Below are positions 43,275 through 52,409 of a DNA stretch of 62,240 nt, piece after piece (the first letter of the stretch is position 1; every line of letters begins with the position of its first letter). The translations under genes and the position numbers were made by a program. Where the stretch lies: the NCBI GenBank assembly GCA_020638365.1, contig JACKIQ010000008.1:1-62240 (forward strand), written 5' to 3'. This DNA comes from Rhodospirillales bacterium. Lineage in GTDB: Bacteria; Pseudomonadota; Alphaproteobacteria; Micavibrionales; Micavibrionaceae. The notes under the pieces were generated by a model. The model worked only from the letters and a program-made list of their open reading frames with translations, did no database searches and was not told the origin of the DNA.

Positions 43275-43826
43275 ATGAACGCGGAAAAACAGCAAGAATC
43301 GCCTTTAGTCATTCGGACATTAAGCGGCTCGAAAGATATTTCTGCGTTCTGGAACCTTCTGGAGAAGGGCGGGCTTTCGCATGACAGGGAGTATTATGAG
43401 CGCTGTCTTGAGCGGTCTGAAATGCAGGAAATGGACGTTATCCTTGCTTTTTTGCGTGATTCTCCCGGGGGAGAGGAGACCGTGGGGTTCTGCCTTATGA
43501 ATTGGCAGCCCAAATACGCTCTTTTCAAGAAAACCGGCATTCCGGAGATACAGGATCTTAATGTATTAAAAACCTACCGCCGCCGCGGGTTCGGGCGAGA
43601 TATTCTCGTGTTTTGCGAGGGGTTTGCCCGAGAAAAGGGGCATCAGGATATAGGAATAGGGGTCGGTCTGGACAGCCGTTTCGGAGCAGCCCAGAGGCTC
43701 TATGCGCGCATGAGCTACATTCCGGATGGAAGCGGCGTGAGCTACGATCGCAAGCAGGTCGCCTGCGGCGAAATGCGCCCGATAGACGAGAATTTATGCC
43801 TGATGATGACTAAACCCCTTTTTTAA
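43275..43826 (+). CDS. GNAT-family N-acetyltransferase
   Basis: This 183-residue acyltransferase of the Gcn5-related family has a core at about 40-150. EIQDLNVLKTYRRRGFGRDIL is motif A, with the RRRGFGR acetyl-CoA pyrophosphate loop, and AQRLYARMSY is motif B. The substrate is unknown, and the neighbours (an exported protein divergent, ppdK downstream) give no hint. Confidence 0.85.
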   Translation: MNAEKQQESPLVIRTLSGSKDISAFWNLLEKGGLSHDREYYERCLERSEMQEMDVILAFLRDSPGGEETVGFCLMNWQPKYALFKKTGIPEIQDLNVLKTYRRRGFGRDILVFCEGFAREKGHQDIGIGVGLDSRFGAAQRLYARMSYIPDGSGVSYDRKQVACGEMRPIDENLCLMMTKPLF

Positions 43827-43935
43827 TGGATTTTTTGGCATATTTATTGAATTAATTCCTTCCTTTCTGGAAAGTAAATATGTTACACCGTGTGCCAAAT
43901 TCCTGAGCGTTGGCAGGTAACTAAGGAGAGTTTTT

Positions 43936-46650
43936 ATGACCAAGTGGGTATACAGTTTCGGAAAAGAGAAGAATGACGGCGACCGTTCCATGAGGAATCT
44001 TCTCGGTGGAAAAGGCTGCAATCTGGCCGAAATGGCTTCTCTGGGCCTTCCGGTTCCTCCCGGATTTACTATTACCACAGAGGTCTGCACGTACTATTAT
44101 GACAACGCACGCTCTTATCCAAAAGAACTTACGGATCAAGTCGAACGCGCATTAAATATAGTTGAAAACGCTGTAGGGATGGGTTTTGGCGATACCGAGA
44201 ACCCCTTGCTCGTTTCCGTTCGTTCCGGGGCCCGCGTTTCCATGCCCGGTATGATGGATACCGTTCTTAATCTCGGACTTAACGATGAAACAGTTCAAGG
44301 GCTGGCCAAAAAATCCGGAAATGAGCGTTTTGCATGGGATTCCTACCGCCGCTTTATCCAGATGTTCAGCGATGTCGTGCTTGGGCTTGATCACCATGAT
44401 TTCGAGGATATTCTTGATACGTACAAACGCGATAACAACATTTCCCAAGATACGGATATTTCAACTGAAGGCTGGCAGGATATCGTCTCCCAATACAAAG
44501 CTCTGGTTCAAGAGGAACTGGGCCAGCCTTTTCCTTCCGATCCGAAGGAGCAGCTCTGGGGTGCGATTGGCGCCGTTTTCCAATCCTGGATGGTTCCACG
44601 GGCTGTAACGTACCGTAAAATACACGATATTCCAGAAAACTGGGGTACAGCCGTTAACGTTCAAGCCATGGTGTTTGGAAATATGGGAGAGGACTGCGCT
44701 ACGGGCGTTGCCTTTACCCGCGATCCCTCTACCGGAGAAAACTACTTTTACGGAGAATATCTCGTGAACGCACAGGGTGAGGACGTGGTGGCGGGTATCC
44801 GTACGCCGCAATCCCTGACCAAGTACGGTCGTGAGAAGGAGGGGAGCACCCTGCCGTCCATGGAAGAATGTATGCCGGTAGTTTTCCAGCAGCTATGTGA
44901 GTTACGTGAGAAGCTGGAAAAGCATTACCGAGATGTTCAGGATATCGAGTTTACGGTTCAAACAGGGAAACTTTACATGCTGCAAACCCGTTCCGGCAAA
45001 CGGACGGCGGCGGCGGCGCTTAAAATTGCCGTGGATATGGTCAACGAGAATCTGATTGACGAGGAAGAGGCTCTTTTGCGTATTGATCCCGAGGCACTTG
45101 ACCAGCTTCTTCACCCGATGATCGATCCGAAAGCTGAAAAGAAGGTCATTACCCGAGGGCTTCCTGCTTCTCCGGGCGCGGCCTCAGGGCGCGTGGTTTT
45201 TCTGGCGGACGAAGCCGTGCACCAGGCGCATGAGGGGGAAAAAGTTATTCTCTGCCGTCAGGAAACCAGTCCGGAAGATATTCATGGCATGCATGCGGCA
45301 CAAGGGATCGTTACGTCCCGCGGCGGTATGACCTCTCATGCTGCCGTTGTCGCGCGGGGCATGGGTAAACCTTGCGTTGCAGGCGCGGGAGAGCTTTATA
45401 TCGACGTTCAGAACCGTATCATTCGCAAGGGCGACGTCGAAATCCGAGAGGGCGATGTTATCACGATCGACGGATCTACGGGCGATGTCATCGTCGGCGC
45501 TGTTAAGACCATTCAGCCCGAACTGTCGGGCGACTTCAAGATTCTGATGGAGTGGGCGGATGCACGCCGTAACATGGCTGTTCGTGCCAATGCCGAAACA
45601 CCGTTGGACGCGCAAACGGCGCGAGACTTCGGAGCACAGGGTATAGGCCTGTGCCGAACCGAGCATATGTTCTTTGATGCAAGCCGCATTCAAAACGTAC
45701 GCGAGATGATTTTCGCTAAAAACGAGGAAGATCGTCGTCAGGCTCTAGTCAAGCTCCTGCCCGAGCAGCGTTCGGACTTTGTGAAGCTCTTTACGATTAT
45801 GAAAGGGCTGCCGATTACAATCCGTCTACTAGATCCCCCGTTGCATGAATTCCTGCCGCATGACGAGGGTGATATTCAGGATTTCGCAAAGGCAGCGAAT
45901 CTGAATCAGGACGATGTGCGCCAGAGGCTTTCGGAGCTTAAGGAGACCAATCCGATGCTCGGGCACCGGGGTTGCCGTCTCGGTATCACGTATCCTGAGA
46001 TCTACGAGATGCAGGCAAGGGCGATTTTCGAAGCCGGCATTGAAGCATCCAAGGCTACAGGTCAGAAGGTTATACCTGAGATCATGATCCCGCTGGTTTC
46101 TACCAAAAAAGAGCTTGAACTTATGCGAACAGTTGTCGAGAAAACGGCCGAAACCGTTTTTTCAGAGAAAGGCGAAAAGCTCGACTATATTGTCGGAACC
46201 ATGATTGAATTGCCGCGTGCGGCACTTACCGCCAATGAAATAGCAGAAGCAGCAGACTTTTTCAGTTTCGGCACCAACGACCTGACGCAGACAACTCTGG
46301 GGATGAGCCGCGATGATGCCGCCAACTTTCTTCCTGCCTATACGGAAAAGGGAATTTTCGAGCGCGACCCATTCGTCACTCTTGACCATCAGGGCGTCGG
46401 CGCACTTGTCGAAATTGCCAAGCAACGCGGACGAGAAACAAATCCGTCACTCAAACTAGGTATATGCGGGGAGCACGGGGGCGATCCGGCCTCTATCGCT
46501 TTCTGTGAGAAAGTCGGGCTTGATTATGTTTCATGCTCACCTTACAGGGTTCCTATCGCTTGCCTGGCCGCATCTCAGGCTGCGATCAAACTGGGAAAGC
46601 AGAAAACCGTCAAGCTTGACAGTCAGGCGAGCGCGAAGAAGAAAGCCTAA
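43936..46650 (+). CDS. ppdK: Pyruvate, phosphate dikinase
   Basis: This 904-residue enzyme interconverts pyruvate, ATP and phosphate with phosphoenolpyruvate, AMP and PPi. The N-terminal ATP-grasp domain (about 1-340) begins with GGKGCNLAEM. The phosphohistidine domain carries the swivelling His468 in GGMTSHAAVVARG. The C-terminal PEP-utilising barrel has GLCRTEHMFF and GICGEHGGDP with the catalytic CSPYRVP. It is full length. The start follows AAGGAG at good spacing. It is followed by an independently promoted gene. Confidence 0.97.
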   Translation: MTKWVYSFGKEKNDGDRSMRNLLGGKGCNLAEMASLGLPVPPGFTITTEVCTYYYDNARSYPKELTDQVERALNIVENAVGMGFGDTENPLLVSVRSGARVSMPGMMDTVLNLGLNDETVQGLAKKSGNERFAWDSYRRFIQMFSDVVLGLDHHDFEDILDTYKRDNNISQDTDISTEGWQDIVSQYKALVQEELGQPFPSDPKEQLWGAIGAVFQSWMVPRAVTYRKIHDIPENWGTAVNVQAMVFGNMGEDCATGVAFTRDPSTGENYFYGEYLVNAQGEDVVAGIRTPQSLTKYGREKEGSTLPSMEECMPVVFQQLCELREKLEKHYRDVQDIEFTVQTGKLYMLQTRSGKRTAAAALKIAVDMVNENLIDEEEALLRIDPEALDQLLHPMIDPKAEKKVITRGLPASPGAASGRVVFLADEAVHQAHEGEKVILCRQETSPEDIHGMHAAQGIVTSRGGMTSHAAVVARGMGKPCVAGAGELYIDVQNRIIRKGDVEIREGDVITIDGSTGDVIVGAVKTIQPELSGDFKILMEWADARRNMAVRANAETPLDAQTARDFGAQGIGLCRTEHMFFDASRIQNVREMIFAKNEEDRRQALVKLLPEQRSDFVKLFTIMKGLPITIRLLDPPLHEFLPHDEGDIQDFAKAANLNQDDVRQRLSELKETNPMLGHRGCRLGITYPEIYEMQARAIFEAGIEASKATGQKVIPEIMIPLVSTKKELELMRTVVEKTAETVFSEKGEKLDYIVGTMIELPRAALTANEIAEAADFFSFGTNDLTQTTLGMSRDDAANFLPAYTEKGIFERDPFVTLDHQGVGALVEIAKQRGRETNPSLKLGICGEHGGDPASIAFCEKVGLDYVSCSPYRVPIACLAASQAAIKLGKQKTVKLDSQASAKKKA

Positions 46651-46655
46651 AGCTT

Positions 46656-46685
46656 TTGCCAAGACTGTATTTTGCGCTGTATAAT
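46656..46685 (+). promoter_or_regulatory. Sigma-70-type promoter
   Basis: TTGCCA (46656-46661), an 18-base spacer and a perfect TATAAT (46680-46685) lie 51 bases before the exported-protein start at 46737 and just after the ppdK stop, so that gene is transcribed independently. Confidence 0.6.
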
Positions 46686-46736
46686 TTCTCTTATACGGGT
46701 ATCTGTGTTCTTGCTCTAGAAACGGAGAAGTAGGTA

Positions 46737-47420
46737 ATGCGGTTTCAACCTTTTTTTTATTCGCTTGCGTTTGCACTTGTTTCTATTGGTCTCATGTCCG
46801 TGAGCGTTGGCGCATGGGAATACGAGGAAGGTCATAGCGATACTGAGCAGCCACGCGTTCCTGTTCAGCAGCAGGCTCCCGTCATTGATATTGACGCGGG
46901 CATTGATGTCAATGAAGTCGAGGCTTACTGTGAAAGACTGCCGGCAATGGAGCAACCAAAGCTCGGTTGCCGGTGTGTTCACGATGCCTTCGATTCAATG
47001 GCTTACACTCATAGTGCTCAAACCAAGAAAATCTATACAGACTGGCAGGTTCAACTGAAGGAAGCCGAAGAAAAAATCATGAAGGCCGGGGATATATCGG
47101 CTTTAACGATAACGCAAAATTTTTGTGACAAGTATTACGGGAATCCTGACAGCGTTGACATCAGCGCCAATACAGGGACTCGTGACAGGGCTTACATGAT
47201 GCCCAAATTCACTAACAAACAGGAGCATACCGATTTTATTAACGCCAAGCGCGAGGCATACCAAATGACAGGCGGGGCAAGCGATGTGTATTGCCGCGCT
47301 TTTTTTGAGACCCGTGTCTACGAGAGGATTCTTCGTTCTCACCCCCTTGCAGGAAAAACTCCTTCGCAAGCCTATGCCCAACTTAGAAGTTCGACATTGT
47401 GCGCGGGAAGCAACCGTTAA
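46737..47420 (+). CDS. Exported Cys-containing protein of unknown function
   Basis: This 227-residue protein has a signal peptide (about 1-26, ending VGAWEY). The mature part has five or more cysteines (EAYCERL, LGCRCVHDA, NFCDKYY, VYCRAFF, STLCAG), which suits disulfide bonding in the periplasm, and is otherwise helical and charged. The family is not recognised. It has its own promoter (46656-46685) and an AACGGAGAAG ribosome-binding region. It is convergent with ygfZ. Confidence 0.75.
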   Translation: MRFQPFFYSLAFALVSIGLMSVSVGAWEYEEGHSDTEQPRVPVQQQAPVIDIDAGIDVNEVEAYCERLPAMEQPKLGCRCVHDAFDSMAYTHSAQTKKIYTDWQVQLKEAEEKIMKAGDISALTITQNFCDKYYGNPDSVDISANTGTRDRAYMMPKFTNKQEHTDFINAKREAYQMTGGASDVYCRAFFETRVYERILRSHPLAGKTPSQAYAQLRSSTLCAGSNR

Positions 47421-47447
47421 TTCATCTTTGATAAAAGAAGCTTCTTT

Positions 47448-48248
47448 TTAACAACGCCTTCTGATCTTAAGGAGCGCGCTTTCCGGGTCTGTGAATACAT
47501 CAGTTTCCATGTATTCTTTTTTTATCAGGCACAGCCCGATATTCGTGCATGATGAGAGCATTTCTCCGATGTTTTTGTGTGAAGCCGAAAATAGGGGTGC
47601 ACCGGGAGGCGGCATGCTTTCTCCCTGAATTAAACACACATGTTTCTTAACCAGCCCTCGGTAGTGCATGCGGGCAGTCAATTCCTGGCCCAAATAACAC
47701 CCTTTATCAAACGAAACTCCGTTCAGACTGTCGATGCCGAATTCCAGAAGAGTCGAGGTTTCCGGCGTCATATCACGACTTCCGTCGGGGATGAACAGGC
47801 TGATACGGTGGCGGTCCCAATCTTCGAATGAGCCTTCTGAACACCCTTCGGGTTTATTGAATGCGCGCCCTCCCATTTTCGGGTTTCGGGGATCCGGATG
47901 CGCGGAAGAAACGTTATGGTTTATCAGGGCAAACACGGGAACTTCCGGCTCACAACTTATTTCCACCTGAGCGCGAAGCTTATAGATAGACAGAGTTTTT
48001 GCCAGATTTTCCGCGCGTTCATTCCCTTCGCAATCGAGCGTGAATTGCCCGTCTTTTCCGGATACAAAAAAATCGTGAAGAAATTTGCCGTTTGAGGTTA
48101 AGAGGCAGGAGTAGAGCAGGGGGCGGTCATCTGTCAGCGCGTTTATATCTGCTGTAATGAGACCCTGCAGAAACGTTCCAGAATCGGGTCCTGCAATTTT
48201 TATCCGCCCACGGTTTTGCAGTTTTGTGAAAAAGCCCGGTTGTGTCAT
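47448..48248 (-). CDS. ygfZ: YgfZ/GcvT-like folate-binding protein
   Basis: This protein has 266 residues from ATG 48248; the frame is open to 48335, inside the divergent gene. YgfZ supports repair and assembly of iron-sulfur enzymes such as MiaB and uses a tetrahydrofolate-binding GcvT fold. The family signature FDKGCYLGQELTARMHYRG, with its conserved Cys, is at about 200. Its 5' end nearly touches that of the glycosyltransferase gene. Confidence 0.93.
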   Translation of the reverse strand: MTQPGFFTKLQNRGRIKIAGPDSGTFLQGLITADINALTDDRPLLYSCLLTSNGKFLHDFFVSGKDGQFTLDCEGNERAENLAKTLSIYKLRAQVEISCEPEVPVFALINHNVSSAHPDPRNPKMGGRAFNKPEGCSEGSFEDWDRHRISLFIPDGSRDMTPETSTLLEFGIDSLNGVSFDKGCYLGQELTARMHYRGLVKKHVCLIQGESMPPPGAPLFSASHKNIGEMLSSCTNIGLCLIKKEYMETDVFTDPESALLKIRRRC

Positions 48249-48261
48249 GATCGGCCCTGCC

Positions 48262-49227
48262 ATGAATGATCTACACGAACCTAAACATATTTTATTCATT
48301 ACTTCCAGCCGGATCGGGGATGCCGTTCTTTCCACAGGGTTATTAGACCATATCGGCCGAACCGTACCCGGTGCACGTGTCTCGATTGCCTGCGGACCTC
48401 TTGTGACCAGCCTCTTCGAGGGATATCCGTTTCTGGAGGCCCTCTATCCCCTAAAAAAACAAAAGCGTCACGGACACTGGCTTAATTTGTGGAAGAAAGC
48501 TGCTTTCAGGCGGTGGCATAGCGTCATAGATTTGCGTAATTCGGCCGTTTCACGCCTTATTCCGGCCGGGCAACGTTTTATCTACGGTTCTAAGATTGAT
48601 TCTTCCCGTCATAAAGTCGAACAGGCCGCCCAGGTCATGAGGCTGGATTACGTACCAGCACCGAAACTTTGGTTCAGTGAACAGCAATTAAAGAAGGCGG
48701 CTCTTCTCGTTCCAGAAGGACAACCTGTTTTAGGAGTTGGCCCGACAGCAAACTGGCGCGGTAAAACATGGCCCGTCGAGCGGTTTATCGAGGTGGTAAA
48801 CTGGATGACCGGGCCAGAGGGCGTTATGCCGAATGCACGCGTTGCAGTCTTTTCCGCTCCGGGGGAAGAAGAAGATGCCTGCGCCCTTTTTAACAGCCTT
48901 GTTGCAGAGAGACGGCTTGACCTGATCGCAAAAACCGATCCCGGGAGCGCGGCTGCGGCACTCGGACGATGTTCCTTTTATCTCGGTAACGATTCAGGCT
49001 TGATGCACTGCGCGGCCGCGGCCGGAATTTCGACACTCGGACTTTTTGGGCCCAGCTATCCGCATCTATACAGGCCATGGGGTGAGAAAAGCACCTATAT
49101 CTCTACTCCAGAAAGTTTCGATCGACTCACGGATTTTGAGGGGTACGATGTTAAGACAACAGGTACGCTCATGGGTACACTGCATGTTGAAGCAGTAAAG
49201 GATAAAATTATAGAACTCTTATCATGA
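48262..49227 (+). CDS. Glycosyltransferase family 9 (heptosyltransferase-like)
   Basis: This protein has 321 residues from ATG 48262; ATG 48247 is equally open. GT9 enzymes add heptose or similar sugars to lipid A-core. The N-terminal Rossmann half starts with ILFITSSRIGDAVLSTGLL, and the C-terminal half carries the donor-binding VGPTANWRGKTWPVERF and the conserved LGNDSGLMHCAAAAGISTLGLFGPS. The sugar is not known. There is no other LPS gene nearby. Confidence 0.92.
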   Translation: MNDLHEPKHILFITSSRIGDAVLSTGLLDHIGRTVPGARVSIACGPLVTSLFEGYPFLEALYPLKKQKRHGHWLNLWKKAAFRRWHSVIDLRNSAVSRLIPAGQRFIYGSKIDSSRHKVEQAAQVMRLDYVPAPKLWFSEQQLKKAALLVPEGQPVLGVGPTANWRGKTWPVERFIEVVNWMTGPEGVMPNARVAVFSAPGEEEDACALFNSLVAERRLDLIAKTDPGSAAAALGRCSFYLGNDSGLMHCAAAAGISTLGLFGPSYPHLYRPWGEKSTYISTPESFDRLTDFEGYDVKTTGTLMGTLHVEAVKDKIIELLS

Positions 49228-49245
49228 TAGTGGGGGTTCTAAAAA

Positions 49246-49274
49246 AGCCGGCTTTCCTTAAAGAAAAGCCGGCT
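49246..49274 (-). terminator. Terminator between convergent genes
   Basis: AGCCGGCTTT (49246-49255) pairs perfectly with AAAGCCGGCT (49265-49274) around nine bases. On the minus strand a run of T follows, so it ends the gene at 49300-49815; the stem can also stop the glycosyltransferase transcript from the left. Confidence 0.8.
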
Positions 49275-49299
49275 GCTAAACCCTAAAATGTTTTAGATA

Positions 49300-49815
49300 T
49301 TATTCATTCAAGCCATCGTAGTCGGTTTCTTTCACGCGCTTTTTCTTCAACGCCTTTGAATAAACCGCATGGGCGGCAAGATAATCATCGCGCGAGCGAA
49401 TGGCCACATCGTAGGGAACATATTTTGTCCGTTCCCAGCCCTTGGCCAGCATACAACCTTCAAAATCGTAATACTCAGACTGCTCGGCAAAAAGCTGCTC
49501 ATCACGTTCCGGAGCGTCCCAACCAGCAAGCCTTGTTTCATCTTCACTTAAAACCAGCCCCTCAGCGTAGGCGGGGATGGCGTCCTTGACCACGCCAAGA
49601 CGCTCAAGCTCCCTGAGCTCGACTACGCAACGGGCGATGTCCCTGTGGAGCATCTGCTGCGCCTTTGGACCGCGCATGTAAATGCTGGATGTGGTGCTTA
49701 CCCTTTGCCAGTACTGGCCCATCGCATCAATCCGGTCGTTGATGGATTCAGCGTGGGCGGGGAAGGACAGCAAAAGAACGAAGGCTGAGAGGAGGAGGGG
49801 AGAACGCATAATCAT
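49300..49815 (-). CDS. Exported protein of unknown function
   Basis: This protein has 171 residues from ATG 49815, behind GAAG; GTG 49830 and ATG 49809 are alternatives. The signal peptide (MIMRSPLLLSAFVLLLSFPAHA) is clear. The mature part is helical with two cysteines (ARCVVEL, EGCMLAKGWERTKYVPYDVA) that may form a disulfide. No family is recognised. It stands alone between two terminating or convergent regions and close to yejA. Confidence 0.75.
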   Translation of the reverse strand: MIMRSPLLLSAFVLLLSFPAHAESINDRIDAMGQYWQRVSTTSSIYMRGPKAQQMLHRDIARCVVELRELERLGVVKDAIPAYAEGLVLSEDETRLAGWDAPERDEQLFAEQSEYYDFEGCMLAKGWERTKYVPYDVAIRSRDDYLAAHAVYSKALKKKRVKETDYDGLNE

Positions 49816-49887
49816 CGCAAAAATCTTCACTTAGTTTTCTAAAAACCTATAAAACAATAACAATTCTGCTCGCTTGGCTCAATAGAT

Positions 49888-51756
49888 TTATTTTATTCTT
49901 CCTCCCATACTTTCCTGAGCCGGGTTTTTCGGCTCCATCCACAACGTTTCCGTAACCGCCCCGTACATAGGAATATTATCCGGAAAATGAATTGAACTGT
50001 CCATCGCAAAATAGTCTAGACCCGTGTAAAACAACGGAATTATTATATATTCGGCCAGAAGAATGCGGTCTAGCGCCTGCGCGTAAACTGTTAAATCCTC
50101 GTAGGTTTTTGCATCGGCTATATCCTTTGCCAGCCTATCCAGTGCAGTGTTGCAAACCCCCGCATAGTTCAAACCCTGAGGCGCTTTTGCCGCCTCGCAG
50201 GACCAGTACACACTCTGCTCGGAGCCCGGAGACAGGGTGTTTTGCCAGTATAACATCAGGATATCGTAATCGTACTGCCCCCTGCGAGATTCGAAATTCG
50301 CGGTGTCCAGCAGCCTAATGGTCAAGCTTATCCCAAGTTTTTTTAGGGTCCTGGCGTAGTTTACGGCTATTTTTTCATCCTGCGGCGTCTTTAGAATCAC
50401 TTCCAGAGACAGATTCTGGCCGGTCTGGGCCTTTATCCTGACGCCGTCTTTGATGATCCAACCGGCATCCTGAAGAAGACGGTCGGCCTCTTTAAGCCTT
50501 TGGCGCAGGGGCCGGTTGTCGTGGAGACCACCCGGATCGTCTTCGAATGCTGAGGCAGGCAAGCCCTTGTTATTTTCTTGCAGAAGTTTTCTGACACCTT
50601 CAGAGGGGTTTCTTCCGCCGTTTAAGGCCGAGTTGGGGTAAAAGCTGTCTATCCTTTTAGCAACTCCGAAGAAGAGGTTCTTACCTATCCACTGCGCATC
50701 AAAGGCCAGTGAAAGCGCTTTTCGGACCCTGCGATCATCCAAAGGGGGACGACGCAGATTGAGAATGAAGCCTTGCACGCGCTCAGGACGATAGTGCGGT
50801 ATTTCCCGGCGCAGAGTGCGGGTTTCATCCAAACCTTCGTACCCGTTTTGCCATTTAGCCATATCCCCCTCATGACGAAAGTTGACGTCGCCTTTTTTTA
50901 AAGCCTCCAGCGCTATCGCATCATCGCGGTAGTAATCGTAGATAATCAAATCAAAGTTGTTGTGTCCTCTGCCGGGGAGGAGATCAGCCGCCCAGTAGTC
51001 CTTAACCCGTTCGTAAACGATGCGGCGCGGGCTATCGACCTCTTTGATGCGGTATGGGCCGCTGGAAAGAGGGGGAGTCAGTGTCGTTTCCTCGAAATTC
51101 CTATTCTCCCACCATTTTTTTGACAGGACAGGCATAAGGGCCAGAATCATGACGGTTTCACGATCGTATCCCGGTCCGAGATGGAAAAATACCTGCCGAT
51201 CGCCTTGCTTTTCAGCCCTGTCAACGAGCTTGTATACTCTTCGCATGTTGGGGCGACCGTGATCTCGCAAGGTCTCAAAAGAAAACAAAACGTCGTCTGC
51301 GGTGATAGGCGTTCCATCATGGAATCGGGCGGCGGGGTTGAGGGTAAAGGCAATGGAGGACCGGTCCCCGGCGACGTCCGCTCTTTCGGCGATGAGAGGA
51401 TAAAGCGTGAAAGGCTCGTCCCATACTCGCGCCATCAGGCGGTCATAGTAGTAGCTGAGCCCCTGTGCGGCCGTTCCCTTAAGCGAAAAAGGGTTAAGCT
51501 TATCAAATGAACCTACTACTGCGGTTTTAAGGGTCCCGCCTTTTGGCGCTTCATGATTTACATAATCAAAATAAAGGGAAGAGGGGCTGTATTTAGGGTT
51601 GCCATGCATGGCCAGCCCAAAAGATGCATTTATTTCGGGGCTTTCATTCTTTTCCTGCGCATGCGAAGAAACATCTGCAAACAAAGGTGCGAAGTATACT
51701 ATTATAACAAGTACCCAAATCAGGTTTTTCGGAGCAGATCGTAGGGTCATGGACAT
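49888..51756 (-). CDS. Peptide-type ABC transporter substrate-binding protein (YejA-like)
   Basis: This protein has 622 residues from ATG 51756 (ATG 51750 is two codons later). Family 5 solute-binding proteins capture oligopeptides in the periplasm; the YejA branch also takes up microcin C-type peptides. The signal sequence (about 1-34) ends VSSHAQ. FGLAMHGNPKYSPSSLYFDYVNHEAPKGG is the YejA-type start, followed by the DVLFSFETLRD and RVQGFILNLRRPPLDDRRVRKALSLAFD segments. No permease or ATPase genes (yejB/E/F) adjoin it, so it is an orphan here. Its start overlaps that of the macro gene by eight bases on the other strand. Confidence 0.9.
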   Translation of the reverse strand: MSMTLRSAPKNLIWVLVIIVYFAPLFADVSSHAQEKNESPEINASFGLAMHGNPKYSPSSLYFDYVNHEAPKGGTLKTAVVGSFDKLNPFSLKGTAAQGLSYYYDRLMARVWDEPFTLYPLIAERADVAGDRSSIAFTLNPAARFHDGTPITADDVLFSFETLRDHGRPNMRRVYKLVDRAEKQGDRQVFFHLGPGYDRETVMILALMPVLSKKWWENRNFEETTLTPPLSSGPYRIKEVDSPRRIVYERVKDYWAADLLPGRGHNNFDLIIYDYYRDDAIALEALKKGDVNFRHEGDMAKWQNGYEGLDETRTLRREIPHYRPERVQGFILNLRRPPLDDRRVRKALSLAFDAQWIGKNLFFGVAKRIDSFYPNSALNGGRNPSEGVRKLLQENNKGLPASAFEDDPGGLHDNRPLRQRLKEADRLLQDAGWIIKDGVRIKAQTGQNLSLEVILKTPQDEKIAVNYARTLKKLGISLTIRLLDTANFESRRGQYDYDILMLYWQNTLSPGSEQSVYWSCEAAKAPQGLNYAGVCNTALDRLAKDIADAKTYEDLTVYAQALDRILLAEYIIIPLFYTGLDYFAMDSSIHFPDNIPMYGAVTETLWMEPKNPAQESMGGRIK

Positions 51757-52312
51757 AGTGATATCAAACTCCGGGCATGCGCGGAAACCGTTTTTAAATA
51801 AAATTCGCCTCGTGGAAGGCAATATTGTCGATCAGGAAGTCGATGCGGTTGCCACAGTACTTCCTAAGAATCTCGAACATATCGGCAGTCTTAACACAGC
51901 CTTGTTTAATGCAGCGGGAAGCCGGCTGGACGAATTTATTCTGGAGCATATCTATAAACCCAAAGTCGGGGACGTGTATGCCGTGCCAGGTTATAATCTT
52001 AAGGCCGGACATGTTCTGATCGGGATCATGCCTTATTTCCGGACCGATTTCGACAAGAGCGATCGTCACCTGACGCAATGCACGCGCAAGATCATGGAGC
52101 TTGCACGCACCATGGGATTGCGCTCGATCGCGTTTCCACCCATCGCCGCCGGGAAGAAGGGATATCCCAAGGCGAAGGCGGCGCGCCTTATCGTCCAAGG
52201 CATCATCGACCGGCTCGATCCTTCTTTCAACGAAGTCAGGATTGTCTGTCCGGATCGAAAAACCTGCATGGATTTTCAGCACAAGCTTGCGACGGTAGGC
52301 TGGCATGCATAA
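51749..52312 (+). CDS. Macro-domain-like protein with altered ligand loop
   Basis: This protein has 187 residues. Start 51749 is chosen because the macro fold begins right after (IRLVEGNIVDQEVDAV), and the longer open frame runs antisense through yejA. The order of elements is that of a macro domain: VEGNI, VDAV, GSLNTALFNAAGSRL, VGDVYAVPGYNLKAGHVLIGI and SIAFPPIAAGKKGYPKAKAARLIV. The loop that normally reads NAAN is TVLPKN here, so the usual Asn for ADP-ribose chemistry is not in place. It may bind a ligand without hydrolysing it. It is convergent with the orphan gene at 52410. Confidence 0.82.
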   Translation: MDIVISNSGHARKPFLNKIRLVEGNIVDQEVDAVATVLPKNLEHIGSLNTALFNAAGSRLDEFILEHIYKPKVGDVYAVPGYNLKAGHVLIGIMPYFRTDFDKSDRHLTQCTRKIMELARTMGLRSIAFPPIAAGKKGYPKAKAARLIVQGIIDRLDPSFNEVRIVCPDRKTCMDFQHKLATVGWHA

Positions 52313-52409
52313 GTAGCTTATTTCGCGCTAAAAGTTCAGCTATTTGATGTGATAATGTATATTATGTTAATTAATGGAATAGGGGTGCTTTTTTTATTTG
52401 GACACTTCA

